A DNA stretch of 5,014 bases from NCBI GenBank assembly GCA_003167475.1, contig PMTB01000152.1, forward strand, positions 1-5,014, given 5' to 3'. The DNA comes from a candidate division FCPU426 bacterium. GTDB lineage: Bacteria; Oederibacteriota; PGYV01; Palsa-1178. The notes beneath the pieces are model-generated. The model did not search any database and was not told the DNA's origin. It worked only from the letters and a program-made list of their open reading frames with translations. Each line of letters opens with the position of its first letter. The first letter of the stretch is position 1. The translations under genes were made by a program, and so were the position numbers. Shown here piece by piece: positions 1 to 5,014 of this stretch.

Positions 1-2
1 CA

Positions 3-2516
3 GCGGTGGCTTCCGTAATAAAGGATTGCCTTGAAAAAGGCGTGATACAGTCTGCGGAAGGGGTATTATATACCGACGATGCCCTGATACCGGCCAGCAT
101 CACGGCATCCCTGATCAGGCGGCTGAATTTTCCGATTGCCATAGCGTGGATAATTACCGACACAAGCGAAGCGTCAAAATTCGAAGAGGGGCTGAAAAAG
201 TACAGCGCAGAACTTGAAGCCGAAGTGAAAAGGAGGATGGCGGACCTGCTTGCCGCGAATATCCAGCTGGAAAAACAATCGCTGGAAAAGGACGCCCTCA
301 TAGGGGAACTCAACGCGAGCGAGGAAAAGTTCAGGGCGGCTTTTATGATGAACCCTGATTCGGTCAATATAAGCACGCTTGACGGAAAATCAATCGACTG
401 CAACGACGGGTATGCCAGGACGTCCGGTTACACAAGGGAAGAAACCATCGGAAACACGGCTTCAAGGATGAACATCTGGAAAAACCCTGAGGATAGGCAG
501 AGGCTTATCGCGGGACTTAAGGAAAATGGCTTTGTCAAGAACCTTGAAGCGGAATTTGTAAAGAAGGACGGGAGTTTTTTCTCCGGCATGATGTCGGCCG
601 GGCTGATCAAGATAGGCGGCAAGGACCACATAATAGCCCTAACAAAGGATATCACCGAAAGAAAGCGGATGGAAAGGATACTTGCCGAGAGCGAGAATAA
701 ATTCAGGATGGCTTTTTTAACCAGCCCAGATGCGATCATGATAACAAGGCTTAAAGACGAGGTTTTTGTCGAGGTCAATGAGGGGTTCACAAAAGTATCG
801 GGATATACAAGGGAAGAGGCGATCAACAATAACGCCACAAAGATCGGACTTTGGGCCGACCCGGGTTGGCGGGAAAAGGTGACCGCCGAGATGGTGAAAA
901 ACGGGTCCGTGAACAATTTGGAACTTGATTTTAAATCCAAAAGCGGGAAGGTTATAACCACGCTTTTTTCTTCGGTAGTGATAGATATTAATAACGAGAA
1001 GCATTCCCTTGCGATAGTCAGGGATATTTCGGACCGTAAAAAAATAGAAAAAGTGCTGGCGGAGAGCGAGCAGAAGTTCAGGCTGGCTTTTGACACCAGT
1101 CCCGACGCCATAAATATAAACAGGCTCTCCGACGGGCTTTATATCGATTTGAACCAGGGATTTACCAGGCTGACGGGTTTTACGCGGGAGGATGTTGCCG
1201 GTAAAACTTCGGCTGAAATAAAGATCTGGGAAAATATGGATGATAGGGCGAAGCTTGTACAGGGCATGAAGGAAAATGGGTTTGTCGACAACCTGGAGGC
1301 CGTATTCAGGAGAAAAGACGGCTCGACTACAACGGCGCTGATGTCGGCCAAAACAATGATGATAAACAATGAACCTCACATACTCTCCATCACAAGGGAT
1401 ATCAGCGAAAGAAAAGCAATAGAAAATGCAATTAAGGAGAGCGAGGAAAAGTTCAGGACACTCTCCGAGCAGTCCATGGTGGCCATACTTATTATCCAGG
1501 ATGATGTCATAAAATATTTGAATAAGGGCCTTCGGGCGCTGTCGGGTTACAGCGGGGAAGAGATACTGTCGTGGGGGCCGGGAGAATTCGCTAAAATGGC
1601 CTCCCCGGAATACAGGCAACAGGTGCTGGACCAGGCTGTAAAGAAACAGGCGGCCCGGAAAGACGTTATAAATAATTACACAGTCAAGTTTGTGGTGAAA
1701 GACGGGTCTGAGAAATGGGTGAACATATTTTCCAAGACGATCATGTACGGCGGCAAACCGGCGGATATGGTGACACTGGTGGATATCAGTGATATCAAGG
1801 AAGCGCAGGAAAAGCTAATGGTGACAGTGGAGGAACTCGAAAGAAGCAACAACGAGCTTGAAAAATTTGCCTATGCCGCGTCGCATGACATGCAGGAGCC
1901 GCTGCGCATGGTGTCAAACTACGTGCAGCTGCTAAAACTGAAGTACAAGGGGAAACTTGACGCTGACGCGGATTTTTACATAGACACGGCCGTCAAGGGC
2001 GCGGTGCATATGAGCCATCTTATCAACGGGCTCCTGGACCTTTCCAAAATGGGCAGGGTTGAAAAATCGTTTGAGAATGTGGATATGAAGCAAGCTGCGG
2101 AAGAGGTAAAAAAGATACTGGAAGAAAAGATAGAAAAGACAAAAGCGAAGATAATAATCGGGGACCTGCCCGCGGTAAAAGCGGACAGGGTACAGATGGT
2201 ACAACTGCTGCAGAACCTCTTAGCCAACGCGCTAAAGTTCGTTTTCAAGGACCGCAAACCCGTGGTTGAAATAAGCGGCTTTAAGTCGCAGGACCAGTAT
2301 ATATTCTGCATAAAAGACAATGGGATAGGTATAGCACCGAAATATTTCGACAGGATATTCGTGGTTTTCCAGCAGCTCAACACAAAGGATGAATACGAAG
2401 GTTCAGGAATAGGCCTGGCCATCTGCAAAAAAATAGTGGAGCACCACAAAGGCAGGATATGGGTGGAGTCAGAGGAAGGCAAAGGCGCGTCGTTTTATTT
2501 CACCATCCCGGTGTAG
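3..2516 (+). CDS. Multi-PAS sensor histidine kinase, 5' end missing
   Basis: This is a two-component sensor kinase that should autophosphorylate on histidine and pass the phosphate to an unseen response regulator. Numbering from the GTG at 6, residues 1-60 resemble the C-terminal half of a PAS domain ending in TDTSE. A helical, probably coiled-coil linker follows (about 55-105). Four PAS domains begin at about 106, 230, 355 and 480. HisKA spans about 613-683 with H-box ASHDMQEPLR (phospho-acceptor His627). HATPase_c spans about 725-836 with N-box NLLANALKF (Asn741), G1 DNGIGI (771-776), an F-box around 780-791 and G2 GSGIGLAI (799-806). All catalytic boxes look intact. No transmembrane segment is visible, so the visible part should be cytoplasmic. 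The frame is open to base 3 and begins inside a PAS domain with no ribosome site, so the GTG at 6 is probably internal and the true start lies upstream. The PAS ligands cannot be read from sequence. The kinase call is very sure; the signal is unknown. Confidence 0.95.
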   Translation, partial: AVASVIKDCLEKGVIQSAEGVLYTDDALIPASITASLIRRLNFPIAIAWIITDTSEASKFEEGLKKYSAELEAEVKRRMADLLAANIQLEKQSLEKDALIGELNASEEKFRAAFMMNPDSVNISTLDGKSIDCNDGYARTSGYTREETIGNTASRMNIWKNPEDRQRLIAGLKENGFVKNLEAEFVKKDGSFFSGMMSAGLIKIGGKDHIIALTKDITERKRMERILAESENKFRMAFLTSPDAIMITRLKDEVFVEVNEGFTKVSGYTREEAINNNATKIGLWADPGWREKVTAEMVKNGSVNNLELDFKSKSGKVITTLFSSVVIDINNEKHSLAIVRDISDRKKIEKVLAESEQKFRLAFDTSPDAININRLSDGLYIDLNQGFTRLTGFTREDVAGKTSAEIKIWENMDDRAKLVQGMKENGFVDNLEAVFRRKDGSTTTALMSAKTMMINNEPHILSITRDISERKAIENAIKESEEKFRTLSEQSMVAILIIQDDVIKYLNKGLRALSGYSGEEILSWGPGEFAKMASPEYRQQVLDQAVKKQAARKDVINNYTVKFVVKDGSEKWVNIFSKTIMYGGKPADMVTLVDISDIKEAQEKLMVTVEELERSNNELEKFAYAASHDMQEPLRMVSNYVQLLKLKYKGKLDADADFYIDTAVKGAVHMSHLINGLLDLSKMGRVEKSFENVDMKQAAEEVKKILEEKIEKTKAKIIIGDLPAVKADRVQMVQLLQNLLANALKFVFKDRKPVVEISGFKSQDQYIFCIKDNGIGIAPKYFDRIFVVFQQLNTKDEYEGSGIGLAICKKIVEHHKGRIWVESEEGKGASFYFTIPV
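321..1442 (+). repeat. Three tandem PAS-encoding units, ~372-375 bp period
   Basis: Within the kinase gene, the anchors EEKFR, ENKFR, EQKFR and EEKFR start at residues 106, 230, 355 and 480, giving spacings of 124, 125 and 125 residues. Units 1 and 3 are the closest pair: KENGFVKNLEAEFVKKDGS (172-190) and KENGFVDNLEAVFRRKDGS (422-440) share 15 of 19 residues, while unit 2 shares 9 of 19 with unit 1 over the same stretch. At DNA level, bases 521-536 and 1271-1286 differ at one of 16 positions, exactly 750 bp apart. The fourth PAS (from 1443) is clearly more divergent. This indicates internal duplication of a PAS module rather than unrelated PAS domains. Confidence 0.85.
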
Positions 2517-2601
2517 TGAAAGTTGTTTATCGCAGGTAGCGGCGCATATAATGTGCCAAAAGGCCGGGTCCAAAACAAATGTAAAAAGAATCCCAGTAAG
2601 C

Positions 2602-2636
2602 ATGCCCGGTTGGAGCGCAGTGGGTCATTTTTTTTT
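2602..2636 (+). terminator. Weak candidate intrinsic terminator after the kinase gene
   Basis: Seven pairs can form between 2602-2608 (ATGCCCG) and 2621-2628 (TGGGTCAT), with T2625 bulged and one G-T pair. The stem is followed directly by a run of nine T (2628-2636). It lies about 85 bp after the kinase stop codon. The stem is short and bulged, so only the T run is strong. The larger palindrome just downstream could also end transcription. Confidence 0.3.
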
Positions 2637-2641
2637 AGAAT

Positions 2642-2727
2642 CTGTAGAGAGGGTGCTTGCTCCCTCTCCCCGCGGGATCCTATGTTTTACGGCCTGCGGT
2701 GAGAGGGGGCAAGCACCCTCTCTACAG
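2642..2727. repeat. Large nested palindrome (REP/BIME-like or MITE-like)
   Basis: Left arm 2642-2676 and right arm 2693-2727 are reverse complements over 35 positions. The first 19 bp (from CTGTAGAGAGGGTGCTTGC) are perfect; after that there are one C-T mismatch and two positions that would be G-U pairs in RNA. The loop is 16 nt (2677-2692). Each arm is also a palindrome by itself: GAGAGGG (2647-2653) with CCCTCTC (2662-2668), and GAGAGGG (2701-2707) with CCCTCTC (2716-2722), each with an 8-nt loop. The DNA or RNA can therefore fold as one long hairpin or as two small ones. No gene explains it. No T run follows, so it is not a standard terminator. Confidence 0.85.
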
Positions 2728-2748
2728 TGTTATGTATTCAAATCAATA

Positions 2749-2786
2749 CAAGTACAATAATATTATTTGGTATTATTTTATACTTG
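2749..2786. promoter_or_regulatory. Candidate operator: imperfect inverted repeat over the toxin-antitoxin promoter
   Basis: The left arm is CAAGTA (2749-2754), one base, then AATAATA (2756-2762). The right arm is TATTATT (2771-2777), three bases, then TACTTG (2781-2786). TATTATTT also occurs twice in direct orientation (2761-2768 and 2771-2778), 10 bp or one helical turn apart. The right arm ends inside the -35 hexamer of the predicted promoter. Ribbon-helix-helix antitoxins commonly bind short repeats like these to repress their own operon. That this antitoxin binds here is inference. Confidence 0.5.
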
Positions 2787-2812
2787 ATTTACCCGGCCTG
2801 CTCCGCTATACT
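2784..2812 (+). promoter_or_regulatory. Sigma70-type promoter of the toxin-antitoxin operon
   Basis: TTGATT (2784-2789) serves as -35 and TATACT (2807-2812) as -10, with a 17-bp spacer. They match consensus at 4 of 6 and 5 of 6 positions. A start near 2819 would give a leader of about 17 nt. A GAGG ribosome site (2826-2829) follows, six bases before the antitoxin ATG. Confidence 0.65.
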
Positions 2813-2835
2813 TATTAAAACAAGCGAGGTGCCAT

Positions 2836-3096
2836 ATGCCGGGCAAGAATGTTACATTTACCATGAAAGTGGACAAGGATGTCAGGGACCTCATGAAGGA
2901 TTTCTGCAAATCTAGGGGTTTTCTGATGAAGTCCTTCATAGAAAAAGCCATAGTCAGCGAGATCGAAAAGGAAGAACTCAAGGAAGATCTGCTTGCCATA
3001 CAGAACTACGAGAAGTACGAAAAGGAAACCACCATTCCTTTGGACAAGGTGGCCGAGGAAATTGGCATGCGTTACGGAAAAAAGAAGCATGCATAA
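2836..3096 (+). CDS. Ribbon-helix-helix antitoxin, RelB/ParD-like
   Basis: An 86-aa protein and the first gene of a type II toxin-antitoxin operon. It should neutralise the RelE-family toxin encoded next and repress the shared promoter. Residues 5-13 (NVTFTMKVD) fit the DNA-contacting beta strand of a ribbon-helix-helix fold, and about 14-27 and 30-45 fit its two helices. The lysine- and glutamate-rich second half (about 45-86) ends in a TIPLDKVAEEIG segment typical of RelB-type antitoxins, which wraps the toxin. The ATG at 2836 is preceded by GAGG at six bases, and the predicted promoter lies just upstream. An internal ATG at residue 10 would remove most of the beta strand. The gene overlaps the toxin start by 8 nt (3089-3096), which implies translational coupling. 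Family assignment rests on motif, size and partner; RelB versus ParD cannot be settled by eye. Confidence 0.85.
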   Translation: MPGKNVTFTMKVDKDVRDLMKDFCKSRGFLMKSFIEKAIVSEIEKEELKEDLLAIQNYEKYEKETTIPLDKVAEEIGMRYGKKKHA

Positions 3097-3358
3097 GATT
3101 GAATTATCTGCGACAGCCTACAAATGGCTGAAAAACCCAAAAGCCCCGGCAGCCGACATGGCGGCCGTTAAGACGAGGATTATGACTTTGTCCGACGACC
3201 CAAGGCCGGCCGGTTGCGATAAGATCAAAGGCATGACCGGCAGCTACTTCAGGGTAAGACAGGGGAATTACAGGGTGGTTTATGAGGTCGATGATAAGGC
3301 AGGCAGGGTAATAATAGTTTCGATAGGCCACAGGCGGGAGATTTACAGAAAGATGTAA
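3089..3358 (+). CDS. RelE/ParE-superfamily toxin, RelE-like
   Basis: An 89-aa toxin. RelE-type members are ribosome-dependent mRNA endonucleases, whereas ParE members inhibit gyrase. The core YFRVRQGNYRVVYEV (53-67) and the ending GHRREIY (80-86) are the family signature. By comparison with E. coli RelE, Arg55, Arg57, Arg62, Arg82 and Tyr86 fall at or near the basic and tyrosine catalytic positions, so an active RNase is plausible. The frame is open upstream to an ATG at 2993, but that start would bury a third of the antitoxin. The ATG at 3089 gives the usual family length and the 8-nt overlap typical of such operons. No strong ribosome site is visible, so translation probably depends on coupling to the antitoxin. 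The RelE over ParE choice is by motif only. Confidence 0.88.
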   Translation: MHKIELSATAYKWLKNPKAPAADMAAVKTRIMTLSDDPRPAGCDKIKGMTGSYFRVRQGNYRVVYEVDDKAGRVIIVSIGHRREIYRKM

Positions 3359-3382
3359 GGCGGTTTTAGGTTATGGATCGTG

Positions 3383-3417
3383 TAGTCGCGGGCCTACGTC
3401 CCATCGGCCCGCGCCTA
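3383..3417. repeat. GC-rich hairpin downstream of the toxin gene
   Basis: CGCGGGCC (3387-3394) and GGCCCGCG (3406-3413) pair perfectly around an 11-nt loop. After one mismatch, TAG (3383-3385) pairs with CTA (3415-3417). It lies 25 bp after the toxin stop. No T run follows, so a standard intrinsic terminator is unlikely, though it could stabilise the 3' end of the transcript. It may be a copy of a dispersed palindromic repeat; that needs the genome to decide. Confidence 0.65.
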
Positions 3418-3487
3418 GATAAGGATTTGATATACGCAAAAGGATTGATTGTCCACACCACTATATAAAACACCGAATTCCCGCAAG

Positions 3488-3546
3488 CGCACCCCGGTGA
3501 AACGTATCCGCCTCCGCTAAAGCTTTGGCGGACAAGGCAGGGTGCG
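3488..3546. repeat. Composite palindromic element upstream of the 154-aa gene
   Basis: An outer 7-bp stem, CGCACCC (3488-3494) with GGGTGCG (3540-3546), encloses a 20-bp near-perfect palindrome at 3513-3532 built on AAAGCTTT (3519-3526) and flanked by TCCGC and GCGGA. An alternative inner stem uses TCCGCC (3507-3512) with GGCGGA (3527-3532). The rest of 3359-3541 has no credible gene. The element ends 11 bp before the -35 of the next promoter. Similar AAAGCTTT-centred palindromes flanked by GGCGGA are, as I recall, scattered through some uncultivated bacterial genomes, but I could not check this. Confidence 0.6.
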
Positions 3547-3557
3547 ACTACAAAATA

Positions 3558-3585
3558 TTGATTTTGTTCAAAAACATGATAGAAT
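3558..3585 (+). promoter_or_regulatory. Extended -10 promoter for the 154-aa gene
   Basis: TTGATT (3558-3563) lies 16 bp before TAGAAT (3580-3585). A TGn extension sits at 3577-3579. A start near 3592 would give a leader of about 22 nt ending at an AGGAG site (3604-3608), five bases before the ATG at 3614. The same TTGATT -35 is used in the toxin-antitoxin promoter. Confidence 0.55.
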
Positions 3586-3613
3586 ATCGTTAACGAAAAT
3601 TACAGGAGCCGTT

Positions 3614-4078
3614 ATGAAACTCGACACATCAGCCATGAAAAATATCATCAACCTGGAGCCCAAGAAGGGCGACAAATACAGCCTCTACGAATTCGCGCAG
3701 GAAGCCAAGCGCTTCATCCACAGCCACAAGTGGGTGGAAAGGGTCTTCGACGGCTACCTGGTCAAGGGCGTCGACGGCGTCCTGGGCATATTCTACTTCG
3801 AGGTCCTGCCGAAATCCAAAAAACTGGACTCGGAAATATGGATAATAGCGGGCGACCTCCCCCCGGCGTATTTTTCTACGGATTACTGCCCAACCCCGAT
3901 AAACGTCCTGGACAGTTACATTATCGAGATGAGAATGTGGATAAATGCGGTAAAACGAGGGGATCCAGTAGATGAACTGATACCGATAAACGTACCCGCG
4001 GAAGCGAAATACGCGCAGATATTGAAGGACAGGATGGATTTTTTGGAGAAGAACGTGGTGAAGGCTTTTAGGGGGTAA
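3614..4078 (+). CDS. Conserved hypothetical protein, 154 aa, cytoplasmic
   Basis: I do not recognise a named function. The frame is open to 3542, but ATG 3614 has a good AGGAG site five bases upstream and a promoter before it, so the shorter 154-aa form is chosen. The protein has no signal peptide or membrane segment. It looks like an alpha/beta fold: a helix around residues 22-38, strands with VFDGYLVKGVDGVLGIFYFEVL (split as 42-52 and 53-63), then a distinctive stretch EIWIIAGDLPPAYFS (73-87). That is followed by a helix containing SYIIEMRMWINAV and by DELIPINVP near 120-128. The last helix ends in DRMDFLEKNVV. The IAGDLPPAY and LIPINVP motifs recall small uncharacterised proteins seen in many bacteria. 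The gene is 22 bp upstream of a membrane protein gene with no terminator between them, so co-transcription is likely. No enzyme motif is visible. Confidence 0.8.
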   Translation: MKLDTSAMKNIINLEPKKGDKYSLYEFAQEAKRFIHSHKWVERVFDGYLVKGVDGVLGIFYFEVLPKSKKLDSEIWIIAGDLPPAYFSTDYCPTPINVLDSYIIEMRMWINAVKRGDPVDELIPINVPAEAKYAQILKDRMDFLEKNVVKAFRG

Positions 4079-4100
4079 ATACGTTTTTAAGGGGCAATTA

Positions 4101-5014
4101 GTGGATCCGGATAAAAAAATATATTCTGATATTGGGGAATTTGAACGGTATATAATTTTGGCATTGTATGATATTACTATTGCATATTTTTTATTCAAAA
4201 TATATGAATTGGCAGATTTTTTTCTGCTAAATAACAGAATGATTAATGGACTATTTATCACAGGGCTATTCTTAATTTCGATTGGTTTAATATTTGCCGT
4301 GATATATAAATACATTTTACATAATATCGGGCTTACGGTAATAAATATTTTGATACTTAATTCAGCCGTGGTAATAATATCCTATATTTTCTGGATTAAC
4401 AATCAATACGGACGTATAATTATTGGAGAACTAATTTTGGGTTCTTGTTCTGCAACTATTATTGCGTTTTTCTTTTGTTTACTCATATTAAAGTTTGTTA
4501 AATTGGGCCTGAAAGATATTGCTTTGATAAGTATCGTATTTACTTTATTGGTCATTTTGTCAGGCGCAGTTTATTTTCAAATAGTATCGAAGGATGCAAA
4601 GAAATATATTGAATTGAAGGAATTGAAGAAACCGGGATTGGGAATTGTTGTAGATTATGCCTTTATAAACAAAAACGAAAGAGAGCAAATAAATACAATG
4701 TTCTCTTCCTATATTTTGGATAAGTATTTTAATTGGTCAAATATCAACCCAAAGCAGCATTTTGAATCGCACGAAATATTTGGGATTGAAAAGCGGAAAG
4801 ACTTGATGTTTATCTACGGCTACGTTGATATGCAATCTTATTACACCGATGACAGAAATAATAATAATGGTTGTGGCGGAAGAAACCCAATAGTACTTAT
4901 TGCCAAACGGCAAAACAACGCCTATGCTATTATTGATTATATAGAACCTAACAACGGTACGGAATATACAAGTTCCATTTCTGTAATGTTCCCACGCAAA
5001 TACTTTTTTAGGGC
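4101..5014 (+). CDS. Membrane protein, about five TM segments plus soluble C-terminal domain; 3' end missing
   Basis: The frame stays open for 304 codons from GTG 4101 to the window edge. An AAGGGG site (4089-4094) lies six bases before the GTG. About five hydrophobic segments cover residues 18-36, 51-71, 77-99, 107-131 and 138-161. A charged linker (EIELKELKK-like, 168-177) and a soluble domain follow. In that domain I see FESHEIFGIEK (221-231), the strand LMFIYGYVDMQSYY (235-248), an asparagine run then GCGGRNPIVLIAKR (257-270), AYAIIDYIEPNNGTEY (274-289) and SISVMFPRKYF (292-302). The pattern of G, then P-hydrophobic strand, Y-DY-EP-G-Y and SI-MFP resembles a C-terminal domain I recall from uncharacterised secreted or membrane proteins of Clostridia-like bacteria. 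I know no function for it. The gene is much AT-richer than its neighbours: the 60 bases from 4141 have 13 G+C, against 32 from 3661. This suggests separate ancestry. Reality of the gene is likely; its role is unknown. Confidence 0.8.
   Translation, partial: MDPDKKIYSDIGEFERYIILALYDITIAYFLFKIYELADFFLLNNRMINGLFITGLFLISIGLIFAVIYKYILHNIGLTVINILILNSAVVIISYIFWINNQYGRIIIGELILGSCSATIIAFFFCLLILKFVKLGLKDIALISIVFTLLVILSGAVYFQIVSKDAKKYIELKELKKPGLGIVVDYAFINKNEREQINTMFSSYILDKYFNWSNINPKQHFESHEIFGIEKRKDLMFIYGYVDMQSYYTDDRNNNNGCGGRNPIVLIAKRQNNAYAIIDYIEPNNGTEYTSSISVMFPRKYFFR
4611..4628 (+). repeat. Short tandem repeat, GAATTGAAG twice
   Basis: Two exact adjacent 9-bp copies encode ELKELK in the linker between the last membrane segment and the soluble domain of the membrane protein. 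The in-frame duplication leaves the frame intact and could vary in copy number between strains. Confidence 0.6.

Noticed and set aside
717..1619. 300-aa open frame on the - strand within the kinase gene
   Set aside because: It lies antisense to clearly coding PAS domains and has no recognisable domain. The length follows from codon bias in the opposite strand.
2551..2760. 69-aa open frame on the + strand
   Set aside because: It runs through the large palindrome and both flanks, has no ribosome site and gives a low-complexity product.
2727..2915. 62-aa open frame on the + strand with a hydrophobic start
   Set aside because: The hydrophobic stretch comes from the AT-rich promoter and operator region, and the frame then overlaps the antitoxin.
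2993..3088. Longer toxin start at ATG 2993
   Set aside because: It would add 32 residues unlike RelE and overlap the antitoxin by over 100 bp. ATG 3089 gives the family length.
3381..3420. tRNA or other structured RNA gene
   Set aside because: Only one simple hairpin is present; there is no cloverleaf or T-loop motif around it.
2642..3546. CRISPR array
   Set aside because: The palindromes differ from one another and there is no regular series of repeats and spacers.
3542..3613. Longer start for the 154-aa protein
   Set aside because: It would place the predicted promoter and ribosome site inside the gene. ATG 3614 has AGGAG at the right distance.
3629..4315. 228-aa open frame on the - strand
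   Set aside because: It covers the 154-aa gene and the start of the membrane gene, both of which have ribosome sites and sensible proteins. Its own translation shows no motif.

Overview
The window looks like part of a chromosome or large contig from an uncultivated, free-living bacterium. GC is near 50% over most of its length, AGG and ATA codons are frequent, and the gaps between genes carry palindromic repeats. I cannot assign a phylum from the sequence. The coding genes are all on the + strand.

Layout. (1) About 3-2516 is the C-terminal part of a long, apparently soluble multi-PAS sensor histidine kinase, cut by the left edge. It has the tail of one PAS domain, four full PAS domains (three in a near-exact ~125-residue period), then HisKA and HATPase_c. 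No response regulator is in view. (2) 2517-2835 has no credible gene. It holds a weak terminator candidate and a large nested palindrome (2642-2727), then a sigma70-like promoter overlapped by an imperfect inverted repeat. (3) 2836-3358 is a compact type II toxin-antitoxin operon: a ribbon-helix-helix antitoxin overlapping a RelE-family toxin by 8 nt. (4) 3359-3613 has no gene. It contains a perfect 8-bp GC-rich hairpin, a second composite palindrome (3488-3546) and an extended -10 promoter. (5) 3614-4078 encodes a 154-aa cytoplasmic conserved hypothetical protein. (6) From 4101 off the right edge runs a long open frame with a GTG start. It encodes a membrane protein with about five transmembrane segments and a soluble C-terminal domain, and it is much AT-richer than everything upstream.

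How the parts relate. The toxin-antitoxin pair is self-contained, and its probable operator sits over its own promoter, as expected for autoregulation. It is bracketed by palindromic elements, so it may be a mobile or recently inserted cassette. The last two genes are 22 nt apart with no terminator between them, so they may share a transcript despite their contrasting base composition. The strongest candidates for something undescribed are the partial membrane protein with its C-terminal domain, its pairing with the 154-aa protein, and the nested palindromes. I saw no CRISPR array, RNA gene or known mobile-element gene.
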